This document shows positions 52,901 through 61,195 of a stretch of DNA of 64,000 bases, in pieces (positions within the stretch are counted from its first letter, which is position 1; each line of letters begins with the position of its first letter). The stretch comes from Lysobacterales bacterium (GTDB taxonomy: Bacteria > Pseudomonadota > Gammaproteobacteria > Xanthomonadales > Rhodanobacteraceae), in the NCBI GenBank assembly GCA_017305135.1, contig JAFKNA010000004.1:248001-312000 (forward strand), in the 5' to 3' direction. The notes under the pieces were generated by a model. The model made no database searches, was not told the origin of the DNA, and saw only the letters and a list, made by a program, of their open reading frames with translations. Position numbers and translations under genes: made by a program.

Positions 52901-55235
52901 CACCGGCGGGGTGGAAATCGGATTCGAGCCAGCGCCCGAGCACGGCCGCTTCCTGCACGACGCGCTCGGGCTTGCCGCTGGTGATGACGCGCTCGGCCAC
53001 GCGGGTCCAGAAGTGTTCCAGGCCCGGCGCGATGTCCTGTGCCAGGCGGCCGATCGAGGTTGCGCGGTCGAGTCCGGTCGCGCGCTCCCAGGCCGGATTC
53101 GCCTCGAGGATCCGGTAGTCGATGGCGCGTCCGCTCGCGTCCCGGACCAGCGCCGCTTCCACGTAACCCTGGCGCATGGTCTGGAACAGGGTGCGCAGCT
53201 TGTTCTCGCTCTGGCGCAAGGCGGTTTCCGCGCGGGCCCGTTCGATCGTGGCCCAGACCCGCTCGGCCACCTCTTCGAGCAGGCCGACCTCGCCCGCGGT
53301 CCAGTCGCGGGGCGTGCCGTCGTGGATCGCGAGCACGGCCAGCACGCGGCCCGATTTCGACAGGGGCACTGCCACCGTGGCGGGCATGCCGGCGGTGCGG
53401 AGAGCCTGGCGCTCCGCGCCGTCGATCCGCGGTTCGGCTTTTTCGACGTCGCGCAGCACCAGGGTCCGGCCGGCTCGTAGCACCCCGACCGCCGCGGCGC
53501 CGTAATGGGCGAGGCGCTGGTGGCGGATCAGCGGTGGGCCGCTGCGCGCGAATTCGCCGCGCACCTCGCCGATTTCCGCACCGGGCTCGCCGTCGACGAA
53601 GATGAACTGGGCGCGGCTGAGCCGAAGGTGTTCCACCAGCAGCCGGCAGGTGGTATCGGCGATGTCGTCGGTTGCGGAGAGGGGTCGCACGGCGTCGGTG
53701 AACGCCAGCAGGAAGCGCTGGCGCTGCTCGCTTTCACGGATGCCCGATTCCACGCGTGCGCGCTCGATCAGGTCGGCGGCCTGGCGCGCCAGCACGTCCA
53801 GGCGCAGGAGATCGTCGGCATCGGGTGCGTGCGGCACGTGCCAGTGGGTGGAGAGCACGCCGACCTGGCGACCGTCGCGCGATACGAGCACGGTCGACTG
53901 GAAGGAACGCAGCCGCGAGCGCCGGTATTCCGCAAGCTGCAGGCTGTCGCTGCTCCAGGCCGCCTCCACGTCCTCGATCACGAGGCGTCCGCCCTGGGAG
54001 AAGGCGCGGGTGCAGCCGCTGTCCGCGGCATGGTCGAGTTGCTGCCAGAAAAGCGCGGATTCCGGGGCGAAACCGCGCGAGGCCAGCAGCACCAGTTCGT
54101 TTGCGGCTGGGTCGAGCCGCTGCAGGCTGGCGGCATCGGCACGCATCACCGCCTGCGCGGCGTCGAGCATGCGCTCGTAGAGTGCGCCGGGGTCGCCTTC
54201 CGAAATGAGTTCGGTGCTGATCTGCTGCAACGCGCGCGTGTCGGCGAGTTCGCGGGCCAGGCGCTCCTCGCCCAGGCGCATGGCGGCAGTGGCGCGCGCC
54301 CGCTCGGCCGCGTCATGCACGCGCACCGCGACGCTGCGCAGGAAATCCAGGTCCTCCGCACTCCAGGCATGGGCGCCGGCGCAACCGATGGCGAGCTTCC
54401 AGCTCGCGGGGCCGTCGTCCCCCCGCAGGACCGCGGCCGCCACGGCCTTGAGTCCCATGCTGCCGATGAAGCGCCTGTCGAGTTCGGACAGGCCGTCGTC
54501 CCGGTCCAGGTCGTCGATTACCAGCATGCCCGCGCGCATGCGGCGCAGGCTGTCCGGGAACCGGTCGAGCGGGTGTTCGCCGCCGATCGGGGCCAGGCCG
54601 CCGACGTGGAATTCCGGCCCGATCCAGGCCTTGCCCTCGGCAATGGAAATGTGCGCGATCCAGCAGCGGTCGACTCGAAGGTAGCCTGCGATGAGTCGCG
54701 TCGCCGTGATGCCGACCGCTTCGGCATCAGGCTCGCCGCGCAGTGCATCGCCCAGATGCAGCAGGAAGGCCTGGCGCCGTTCGCGCTCGCGCCGCTGCTG
54801 GACGGCGCGGCGGCGCTCGCTGATATCCTCGAACAGCACCGCGAAGCGGTCACCCGGGCCGGGGTTCACGTGCGCCTCGTAGTAGCGCCCGCGCGTCGCG
54901 ACCTCGTGCTCGATGCGCTCGGCCTCGCCCCCTTGCACGATGCGGGCTATGGAATCGATCCACCAGTCCTCGATGCCGGGCAGGATGTCGCGCAGGGTGC
55001 GCCCGCGTATCCCGGCCGCCGGAAGACCGGCGAGCCGCTCGAAGGCGGGATTCACGTCCAGCAGGCGGAGGTCGGCGGCGTGTCCGTCCGCATCGCGCAC
55101 CAGTTCGCCCTCGCAGTAGCCCTGGCGCAGGGTTTCGAACAGGCGCCGCATGGGGTGCGCGACATCCACGTCGTGGCCTGCCGTGGCACGATGCGGTTCG
55201 CGCGGGGCCGGGCCGCTCCGCTTGCGCGCCGTCAT
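49914..55235 (-). CDS. Soluble multi-PAS/GAF hybrid sensor histidine kinase with receiver domain
   Basis: A 1773-residue kinase without membrane segments, so it senses cytoplasmic signals. Approximate order: PAS 29-140, GAF 150-315, GAF 330-490, GAF 500-675, PAS 680-790, GAF 805-965, PAS 985-1095, GAF 1110-1265, PAS 1275-1395, HisKA 1404-1470, HATPase 1515-1630, receiver 1650-1768. The phosphorylated histidine is H1416 (FLAMLGHELRNPLAAASNA). ATP-site boxes are NLVGNALKFT, DSGDGI and GRGGLGIGLTIVKRL. The receiver aspartate is D1703 (LILLDIGLPEIDGYE). The first three PAS domains are close copies (QGYCEGELV, QGYVEAALV, QGYAECEVL). Start at 55235 because GGTGGAGG lies upstream; a TTG 57 nt earlier was rejected. 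It is immediately upstream of the giant gene. Confidence 0.93.
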   Translation of the reverse strand: MTARKRSGPAPREPHRATAGHDVDVAHPMRRLFETLRQGYCEGELVRDADGHAADLRLLDVNPAFERLAGLPAAGIRGRTLRDILPGIEDWWIDSIARIVQGGEAERIEHEVATRGRYYEAHVNPGPGDRFAVLFEDISERRRAVQQRRERERRQAFLLHLGDALRGEPDAEAVGITATRLIAGYLRVDRCWIAHISIAEGKAWIGPEFHVGGLAPIGGEHPLDRFPDSLRRMRAGMLVIDDLDRDDGLSELDRRFIGSMGLKAVAAAVLRGDDGPASWKLAIGCAGAHAWSAEDLDFLRSVAVRVHDAAERARATAAMRLGEERLARELADTRALQQISTELISEGDPGALYERMLDAAQAVMRADAASLQRLDPAANELVLLASRGFAPESALFWQQLDHAADSGCTRAFSQGGRLVIEDVEAAWSSDSLQLAEYRRSRLRSFQSTVLVSRDGRQVGVLSTHWHVPHAPDADDLLRLDVLARQAADLIERARVESGIRESEQRQRFLLAFTDAVRPLSATDDIADTTCRLLVEHLRLSRAQFIFVDGEPGAEIGEVRGEFARSGPPLIRHQRLAHYGAAAVGVLRAGRTLVLRDVEKAEPRIDGAERQALRTAGMPATVAVPLSKSGRVLAVLAIHDGTPRDWTAGEVGLLEEVAERVWATIERARAETALRQSENKLRTLFQTMRQGYVEAALVRDASGRAIDYRILEANPAWERATGLDRATSIGRLAQDIAPGLEHFWTRVAERVITSGKPERVVQEAAVLGRWLESDFHPAGGDRFMCVLEDVTSRLRAEDARRQRERNQKLLLALGDAMRETADAESIAAIATRGLGEAFGVDHCWVARLAPGGEAAWIGPAYLAPGASPASGDPASATSALLARHEGTRTLRIADAATDAGLSARDRKVLASAGLAACLAALLRDGDDSFAWALAIASAHPREWSDEELRLVEETAERVRSAIRYARAAEALRASEEKYRNLFLTMGQGYAECEVLFDSHGRPLDYRVLQANPAFEELTGIRIADALGQCVRDLFPGLEAWWVETAGRVVRTGIPEHGEHRVTPLRGWREVYFYPAGGHRLVTLFEDITERKLTEQERQRSGERQAFLLRLGDALRAEGSAEAVGERAVYMLAGQLGLDRCLALSRDVAEAGWRVGAQFCREGLPELPPLLQSADFPGSEQAIADRTLVYEDIANEDLPAGEKAAHAALQLGAMVAPVLREGERNPVWAFVAGMAVPRHWMPDEISLVEEAAERVWSAINQARAAGALRAAEAASDAQRRYYETVLDNSPDLMYVFDRQYRFTYINKALLQMWGRSLDESLGRRMIELGYEPWHAEMHEREIDQVFATGRPIRGEVAFPHATLGRRVYDYIFVPMFGADGEVAAVSGSTRDITERKNAENALRAADRAKDDFLAMLGHELRNPLAAASNAAHLIQAGAAGTAGGASPAAILDRQLERMTRLVDDLLDVSRVTQGKIRVERTPVVLGEVIDAALEDLRHLFTDKGLRLEEDIAPGVEVLGDAVRLEQVVTNLVGNALKFTRQGRIRVALARREGFAELRVEDSGDGIPADVLPHIFDLFSQGEVSIDRGRGGLGIGLTIVKRLVELHEGQITAESRGAGTGSAFVVTLPLAGAEAWAVELPAAPSRPAATRIGEPLRVLVVDDNVDFASGLVEILQILGHAARDVHDGAAGIEAAHADRPDLILLDIGLPEIDGYEVARRLRATPELAHTRIVALTGYGQDSDRDLALAAGFDQHMVKPLSRKTLQELLDPGQPPA

Positions 55236-55353
55236 GGCTGGTCCTCCACCCGCTGCGAGCTGGTCGGATTCATCACGGATGCACGGTAACAAGCCGCGCC
55301 TGACCGGGGATACGCAGGATGCTGGAAAACTGCCGGGGAATCATCCGCCTGGC

Positions 55354-56778
55354 TCAGCGGCCGAGCAGCAGCTTCAGCACGCCCCGGAAGCGCGCCCCAT
55401 GGGGCGGGTTGAGCCAGCCCATCACGTTCAGGCGCGACTGGCGGAAGATCGGCGTCAGCTTCGACAGGGTGCGGAATCCCGCCTCGCCGTGGTAGGCGCC
55501 CATGCCGGACTCGCCGATCCCGCCAAACGGGAGCCCGTGCTGGGCGATGTGCAACAGGGTTTCATTGACGCAGACACCGCCCGCGGGAAGCGCGGCCAGC
55601 AGGCGATCGACCGTCGACGCATCCTCTTCGAACACGTACATCGCCAGCGGGTGCGGGCGCGAGCGCACGACCTCGATGGCGCCGGCGATGTCGTCGTAGG
55701 GAAGCAGCGGCAGCAGCGGCCCGAAGATCTCCTCCTGCATCACCGCCATCGAATCATCGACGCCGGTGAGCAGGGTCGGCGCCAGCCGCCGCGATGCCGG
55801 ATCGGCGCCCTCCGCCAGCGCGTGCGCGCTCGCGCCGGCCGCCATCGCTTCGTCCCGCAGCCGCGCGAGGCGCGCGTAATGGCGATCCGAGGCGATGCTG
55901 GCGTAGTCGCGGTTGCGCGCGAAATCCGGGTACATGCGCGCGGCGGTGGCGCGGGCGAGGGCGATGAACTCGTCCATGCGGGCGCGTGGCAGCAGCACGT
56001 AATCCGGCGCGATGCAGGTCTGTCCTGCATTCATCAGCTTGCCGAACAGGATGCGCTCCGCCGCATTCGCGAGGCGCGCGCCCGGGCCGATGATGGCCGG
56101 CGACTTGCCACCAAGCTCCAGGGTGACCGGCGTCAGGTTCGCCGCCGCCGCGCCCATCACCGCGCGACCCACCGCGGTCGAGCCTGTGAAGAGGAGATGG
56201 TCGAAGGGGAGCGCGGCGAACGCGCGGCCGACCGCGGCATCGCCCTGCACGACGACGATTTCGCCATGCGGGAAGTGGCGGGCGATGAGTCCGGCGAAGA
56301 GGGCCGAGAAACGCGGCGTGGCCTCGCTCATCTTCAGCATCGCCCGGTTGCCGGCGGCCAGCGCGTCGGTGAGCGGGCCGGCGGCGAGGTAGAGCGGGTA
56401 GTTCCAGGGCACGATGATGCCAATCACTCCGAGCGGCCGCGGCCGTAGTTCGGTCCGCGCCGGCAGGAACCAGGCATCCGCGAAGCCGCGCCGCGGGCGC
56501 ATCCAGCGCCGGCCGTGCCGAAGCGCGTGGCGGATGCCGGACAGGCTGGGAAAGACCTCGAGGAGGTCGGTTTCAGCGGCGGGGCGGTTCCCGAAATCGG
56601 CGCTGATCGCCGCCGCGATTTCCGCCCGGTGCTCGCGGATCAGGCGCTCCAGCGCCCGCAACCGCTCCGCCCGCGCCTCCCATGCGGGGAGCGGGTCGAG
56701 CACCTGCGCCTTCCGCATCGCCGTGAGTTGCGCGGCGAGGTCTGCGCCCGGTGGGAGCTCTCCAGGATTCTCGGTCAT
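55354..56778 (-). CDS. Coniferyl-aldehyde dehydrogenase-like enzyme
   Basis: A 474-residue class 3-type aldehyde dehydrogenase (MTENPGELPPGADLAAQLTA). It lacks the N-terminal extension of the longer ALDH families. Family motifs: VIGIIVPWNYPLYLAAGPLT, FTGSTAVGRAVM, the glutamate in LELGGKSPAIIG, and the catalytic cysteine in NAGQTCIAPDYVLLP. LPFGGIGESGMGAYHGEAGF and a C-terminal FRTLSKLTPIFRQSRL complete the pattern of coniferyl-aldehyde dehydrogenases (calB), which also accept fatty aldehydes; the real substrate is open. Start at 56778 preferred over a GTG 9 nt earlier because GGGGAG lies 8 nt before it. Monocistronic, downstream of a repeat-rich gap. Confidence 0.88.
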   Translation of the reverse strand: MTENPGELPPGADLAAQLTAMRKAQVLDPLPAWEARAERLRALERLIREHRAEIAAAISADFGNRPAAETDLLEVFPSLSGIRHALRHGRRWMRPRRGFADAWFLPARTELRPRPLGVIGIIVPWNYPLYLAAGPLTDALAAGNRAMLKMSEATPRFSALFAGLIARHFPHGEIVVVQGDAAVGRAFAALPFDHLLFTGSTAVGRAVMGAAAANLTPVTLELGGKSPAIIGPGARLANAAERILFGKLMNAGQTCIAPDYVLLPRARMDEFIALARATAARMYPDFARNRDYASIASDRHYARLARLRDEAMAAGASAHALAEGADPASRRLAPTLLTGVDDSMAVMQEEIFGPLLPLLPYDDIAGAIEVVRSRPHPLAMYVFEEDASTVDRLLAALPAGGVCVNETLLHIAQHGLPFGGIGESGMGAYHGEAGFRTLSKLTPIFRQSRLNVMGWLNPPHGARFRGVLKLLLGR

Positions 56779-57382
56779 CCACACCACTCCCCACCGGCGA
56801 TGCGGGACAGACTACGCATCCGCAGTGGCGAGTCCAAGACCGGCATCCCGGGAAGGCCGGTCCCCCGACCGGCCGCCGTTGCCTTCACGCGCCGCATGCA
56901 TCGAAAGCGCCGGGCAGGAGCCCGGCATTCCCAGGCTGTCACTCCGCCCGCCCCGTCGCGCGATATCCCGGGATGCTGCTACGTCCCGCCACGCGGCGTC
57001 TCGGGATGCCGCTACATCCCACCCCCGCGACGATCCCGGGGGGCCGGTCTCCCGACCGGCCGCTCTTGTTCTACGCGCAGCATTGCATCGAGCGCGGGGA
57101 CGTTCCGCCACCCGGTCTCCTCAGCGCTTTTCGGGCGGCGGGCTGACCGGGCCGACTTCCACGTGGCCTTCCGGCGGCCCGGTCCACTTGCGATCCGTGG
57201 TCGCGACCCGGGCATCGCAGGCGCGTGGCGCCCGGTCGCCTGCGCGCCGGTCGTGCTGTAGGAGCGACCGTGGTCGCGACCGGCCTTCGCACCTGCACAG
57301 CGCCTCGTCGCCTGCACGCAGGCTCCTGCAATGCGCGCTTGGTCGCGACCGCCGGGTCAGGTGCGAGTCGCGGCCGGGCCGG
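56779..57382. repeat. Gene-free gap with several palindromic repeat units
   Basis: About 600 nt with no supported gene. GGCCGGTC-CCCC-GACCGGCC is at 56855-56874 and GGCCGGTC-TCCC-GACCGGCC at 57042-57061. CGGGATGCTGCTACGTCCC-like half-repeats (GGGATG-CCGCTACATCCC) lie between them at about 56970-57020. At 57257-57336 the composite unit GTAGGAGCGACCGTGGTCGC ... CGCCTGCACGCAGGCTCCTG repeats the one at 10012-10084. The gap separates the DUF349 gene from the dehydrogenase promoter. Confidence 0.7.
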
Positions 57383-59914
57383 TCAGGGCAGGGTTGCGAG
57401 GGCGGCGCGGGCGGCGTGCAGGAAGCGCTTGTCGAGCTCCGGCTCTGAGATGGGGGCGAGTTCGCACCAGCGTTCCAGCAGGGTCGCGAGTTCGACTGCC
57501 GGATCGTCGTTGCCACCTTCGCCGCGCATGCGGGCGGCCAGGCGCTCGACCTGCAACTGGCGGCGCTGTTCGCGATCGGCTTCGGTGGGTTCCATGCCGG
57601 CCAGGCCTTCCAGTTCGAAGACGATGGCACGGAACGCCTCGAAGTCGGAGGCAGGCGCTGCCGGGTCGCCGGCGAGCGCCGCCTCCATGCGCGCCGCGAG
57701 CGCCGGCCGGGCGATGTCACTGTCCGCCGCTTCGGCCCAGCGCATGCGCAAGGCGTCGCTGTCCTCCGCGCCGGTTTCGGCAGTGCGGCAGAGTTCGTAG
57801 CGCGCCAGCCAGGCCCCGAAACGGGCATGCCGACGCTCGCGTTCGCGCCTCCCAAGCGCGTCCTCGACCTGCCCCGCGGCCGCCTCGAAGCGGCGCGACA
57901 GGGCTTCATCGCGGACGCGCAGGGCGTCCCATTCGGTGCGCAGGCGCGCGAGGGCGGCACGTTCGGGGGTTTCGGCGGTGGCGAGTTCTTCGACGCGCTG
58001 GCAAAGCGCTTCGGCTTCGGCGCGCTGTTCGATCTCGCGGGCGCTGCGCTCGTTGCGCGCGGCGTCGAGGGCGCCGAACACCGCGTCGATGGCGGCACGG
58101 AAGGTCTTCCATTGCGCCTGGTCGCGGGAACGGCGGCCGTTGCCGACCTCCTTCCAGCGCTGCTGCAATTCGCGCGCGGTGGCGGCGGCGCCGCGCTGCA
58201 GGCCATCCCGGGTCAGGTCCTCGGCCTCAGTGATGAGCAGCGCCTTGGCGGCTTCCACGCCCTGATCGAGTGCGCGGATGCGTGCATCGAGCGCGTCCAG
58301 GGCCTCCTTGAGCCTGGCCGCCATCGCCTTGCGCTGGCGCGGATCGAGGCGATCGAGATCACGCAGCGCCGCGACCAGTTCACCGCGCTGCGCATTGATC
58401 GCGGGGCGCTCGGCGCCGGGCGGAAGCTGCCGGCTGCGTTCGAGCACGGCTTCGAGCTCCTGCCCGTAGGCGTCGCGAATCTCCTGCCGCTTCCTGAAAT
58501 AGGCTTCGGTGGGCGCGAAGGCGGCGCGGCAGGCGGCGTGGAAGCGCCGCCCGAGCCCGTCCGGGCGGGCGCCGCTCTGTCGCTCCAGTTCGGCGAGGCG
58601 GTTCCATTCGGCCTGCGCTTCGCGCACCCGCGATGCGACCGCGTCGGGATGCAGGCCCGATCCGGCCAGCGCCTCGACCTCCTCGCAGAGCTGCTGCCGA
58701 CGCTGGTTGTCGGACCAGTGCTGCCAGCGGCGAAGTTCCGCGTGCCGCGCCTCGGTCGAACCCAGCCGCCGCTGGAGCGCGGCCGGCACGTCGTCGATCG
58801 AGCGGCGCAGCTGCTCGATGCGGGCGCGCGCGACGTGGGCATCGGCGCTGGCGCCGGCGTCGAGCGCGGCAGCGCATTCGGCAACGGCGGTTTCGAGCTC
58901 GGCGACCAGTTCGCGCTGGCGCGCCGCCTTCTGCTTGCGCGCGGCCTCGGCTTCGTCGAGGGCGGCGGCGAAGCGTGCCTGGGCGATCTGCGCGGCGACG
59001 ATTTCCTCGGCGCTCGGCACGGGCTCGGCGGGCGCGGGCGCGGCGTCGTCCATGCCGGGTTCGGCGGGAGCGTTGCCCGCGTCACCGGCGTCGGGCAGTT
59101 CGGCCACGGGCGCCGGCGGCTCCTCCACTTTCGGCGGCGGCGGATTGCGGCTGGTCTCGAGAAGCTGCCGCGCGGCCTCGTAGCGCTGGCGCATCGGCGG
59201 CTCGACCTGCGGCTCGACGCGCGCCCAGCGTGCATGGATCTCCGCTTCGGCGACGGCCGAACCGGCGTCGCGCACCAACTGTTCCACTTCCTCGCAGAGC
59301 AGCCGCGCATGGGTGACGATGGTGGCGGCGTCGCCACGCGCGAGGCGCAGCGCCTCGATGCGCTCGCGCGCGGCGCGGTTGAGGCTCTTGTCCGTACGCC
59401 GCGCGCGCTCGGCGAGGCGGGCGAGCTGCGCCTCGTCGTCGATGCGCGCCACCAGCGCCAGGCGGGCGGCCGGATCGGGCTCTTCCAGCGCGCGGTCGAG
59501 CAGGAAGGCGGGGCGGCTGGCGCGGGCCAGCGCGGCCGCGCGGAGTTCCGCTTCCGGCGCGTGGCGCGCGATGTGCTCGACGAGTTCGGCATCTTCCTGC
59601 GCCTTCAGCAGCCGCAGCCGCTCACCCAGCGCTGGCGCCTGCGCGTGGGTGCCGGCCATCAGCTCCAGCCACAGGCGCCGCGCCTCGGCGCGCACGCCGG
59701 GATCGGTATCGTCGCGTGCGAGTCCCTGCGCCAGGGCGGGATCGGCGAGGCGCTTCAGCGCCGCCTGGCGCACGCCGGCATCAGTGTCTTCACGCGCCAG
59801 GCGGGGCAGGGCGGCAATGAGTTCGGGTTCGGAATCGCGCTGCACCGCCTGGCGGCGGACAGCGGCATCCTTGGAGAGCCAGCGCGGTTTGCGGAGGAAC
59901 GCGGGAAGTTTCAT
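57383..59914 (-). CDS. DUF349 domain-containing coiled-coil protein
   Basis: An 843-residue, charged, mostly helical cytoplasmic protein. Residues 1-160 look like HEAT-type repeats (AVRRQAVQRDSEPELIAALP, REDTDAGVRQAALKRLADP, RDDTDPGVRAEARRLWLEL). The rest is made of DUF349 units of about 70-80 residues with W-x-x-L/W-K-x-x-G/A cores (RELQQRWKEVGNGRRSRDQA, QWKTFRAAIDAVFGALDAAR), separated by coiled coils rich in Glu, Arg and Ala. Function is not established for the family; the size and lay-out are typical for Lysobacterales. Start at 59914, 9 nt downstream of the TraB-family gene's stop, so probably last gene of an operon with it. Confidence 0.88.
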   Translation of the reverse strand: MKLPAFLRKPRWLSKDAAVRRQAVQRDSEPELIAALPRLAREDTDAGVRQAALKRLADPALAQGLARDDTDPGVRAEARRLWLELMAGTHAQAPALGERLRLLKAQEDAELVEHIARHAPEAELRAAALARASRPAFLLDRALEEPDPAARLALVARIDDEAQLARLAERARRTDKSLNRAARERIEALRLARGDAATIVTHARLLCEEVEQLVRDAGSAVAEAEIHARWARVEPQVEPPMRQRYEAARQLLETSRNPPPPKVEEPPAPVAELPDAGDAGNAPAEPGMDDAAPAPAEPVPSAEEIVAAQIAQARFAAALDEAEAARKQKAARQRELVAELETAVAECAAALDAGASADAHVARARIEQLRRSIDDVPAALQRRLGSTEARHAELRRWQHWSDNQRRQQLCEEVEALAGSGLHPDAVASRVREAQAEWNRLAELERQSGARPDGLGRRFHAACRAAFAPTEAYFRKRQEIRDAYGQELEAVLERSRQLPPGAERPAINAQRGELVAALRDLDRLDPRQRKAMAARLKEALDALDARIRALDQGVEAAKALLITEAEDLTRDGLQRGAAATARELQQRWKEVGNGRRSRDQAQWKTFRAAIDAVFGALDAARNERSAREIEQRAEAEALCQRVEELATAETPERAALARLRTEWDALRVRDEALSRRFEAAAGQVEDALGRRERERRHARFGAWLARYELCRTAETGAEDSDALRMRWAEAADSDIARPALAARMEAALAGDPAAPASDFEAFRAIVFELEGLAGMEPTEADREQRRQLQVERLAARMRGEGGNDDPAVELATLLERWCELAPISEPELDKRFLHAARAALATLP

Positions 59915-59923
59915 CGGGGCGTT

Positions 59924-61195
59924 TCAGAGCAGGTTTCTGAGATTGCTGATGATGCGGAAACCGGCGAGGTACTCGCCGACCAGGGTGCCGATGGTGACGA
60001 ACATGAAGTTGAGCAGGGTGCGCGCGATGCGGTTCTTCCACCAGCCGCTCCAGTGCGCGACGTCGTCGCGGAGCGTATCGAAGTCGGCCACGCGCGGCTT
60101 GCGCAGCCAGGCCTCGACGCCGGCGCTGATCGCCGAGGCCGGCACGCCGGGGCGGAACGGTTTCAGCGGCGCGGCGACGAAGGCGGCCAGCGTGCTGAGC
60201 GGATGCGCGGCGGCGATGATGGCGCCGAGCGCGGCGAAGCCGCCGGTGAACAGCACCCAGGTGATGAGCGCGTCGGTGCCGGCGCGCGCGCCGTGGGTGA
60301 AGGTGAGGCCGATGGCGCCGGCGATGATCACGAAGATCGCGATGGCGAACCAGCGACCGAGGTTCGAGCGCGGCGGCAGCGTGGCCAGGCGGGCCACCAG
60401 CTCCTGCGGCGGCTCGTCCTGCAGCGGCAGTTCCTTCTCGATGCCGGCCAGGTGCCCGGCGCCGATCACCACCAGCACGCGGCGCGGCACGCCGTCGCTG
60501 CTGTATTCGCGCAGGCGCGCCGTCATGTAGCGGTCGCGTTCGCCGATCAGCGCCTCGTAGAGCGGCGGCGATTCGCGCGCGAACTCGTTGAACATGCTGC
60601 CGAGGAGGTCGCCTTCCTTGAGCTTCTCGATCTCCTCCTCGCTGACCTCCTCGCGCGTCAGCAGGCTCGCACCGAGGCCGCCGACGATGGACAGGCGATC
60701 GAGGAAGCCGACGCTGTGGTAGGCGCGCTTGAGCGTCACGCCGATCTCGCGGTCGATCAGCCACACCGGCAGATTGCGGGCATCGGCGCCGTCGATGGCG
60801 GCCTTCATCTCGGCGCCGGGCTCGATGCCGAACTGCTCGGCGAGGCGGCGCTGGAACGCCGAGAGGGCGAGGTTGGCGGCGATCAGGCCGACCTTGCGCT
60901 GGCGGATGACCTGGAACAGGTCGAGCTTGCGGTAGGCATCCGGGTCGCGCATCGAGTCGTAGCGCGGCTGGCACAGCTCCACCGCCACCGCGTCGAAGTG
61001 CTCGCCCGCCAGCATCTCGCGCACCGCGTCGGCGCTGACGCGCGACACGTGCGCGGTGCCGAGCAGCACGAACTCGGTCTCGCCGAGCGTGACCCGCGCC
61101 AGCGGCTGCTGCGCGCCAGCCGCGCCGGCGCCGGGCTGCAGGTCCGGATCGGGTGCGACGAGGGGCGCGGTGGTGCCGACAGGATCGGTGTTCAA
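59924..61195 (-). CDS. TraB/PrgY family membrane protein
   Basis: A 423-residue protein. The N-terminal Tiki/TraB-like domain (about 30-265) has VLLGTAHVSRVSADAV, the VAVELCQPRYDSMRDPDAYR motif with conserved Glu and Arg, and VVIGAGHLAGIEKEL. These GTAH, E-x-x-x-R and GAGH motifs mark a putative metal-dependent protease fold. Two or three transmembrane helices follow (WFAIAIFVIIAGAIGLTFTH and later). In enterococci TraB/PrgY limits pheromone activity; in proteobacteria the role is unknown. The start appears to be TTG at 61195, overlapping the upstream stop as TTGA; no ATG or GTG gives a complete domain. Middle gene of aguB-traB-DUF349. Confidence 0.87.
   Translation of the reverse strand: MNTDPVGTTAPLVAPDPDLQPGAGAAGAQQPLARVTLGETEFVLLGTAHVSRVSADAVREMLAGEHFDAVAVELCQPRYDSMRDPDAYRKLDLFQVIRQRKVGLIAANLALSAFQRRLAEQFGIEPGAEMKAAIDGADARNLPVWLIDREIGVTLKRAYHSVGFLDRLSIVGGLGASLLTREEVSEEEIEKLKEGDLLGSMFNEFARESPPLYEALIGERDRYMTARLREYSSDGVPRRVLVVIGAGHLAGIEKELPLQDEPPQELVARLATLPPRSNLGRWFAIAIFVIIAGAIGLTFTHGARAGTDALITWVLFTGGFAALGAIIAAAHPLSTLAAFVAAPLKPFRPGVPASAISAGVEAWLRKPRVADFDTLRDDVAHWSGWWKNRIARTLLNFMFVTIGTLVGEYLAGFRIISNLRNLL

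Noticed and set aside
51162-53480. Plus-strand open frame of 772 codons opposite the hybrid kinase
   Set aside because: The opposite strand carries intact PAS, GAF and kinase motifs; this frame has none.
49914-55292. Longer kinase start at a TTG (55292)
   Set aside because: The ATG at 55235 has a good GGAGG ribosome-binding site and the first 19 residues of the longer form look non-conserved.
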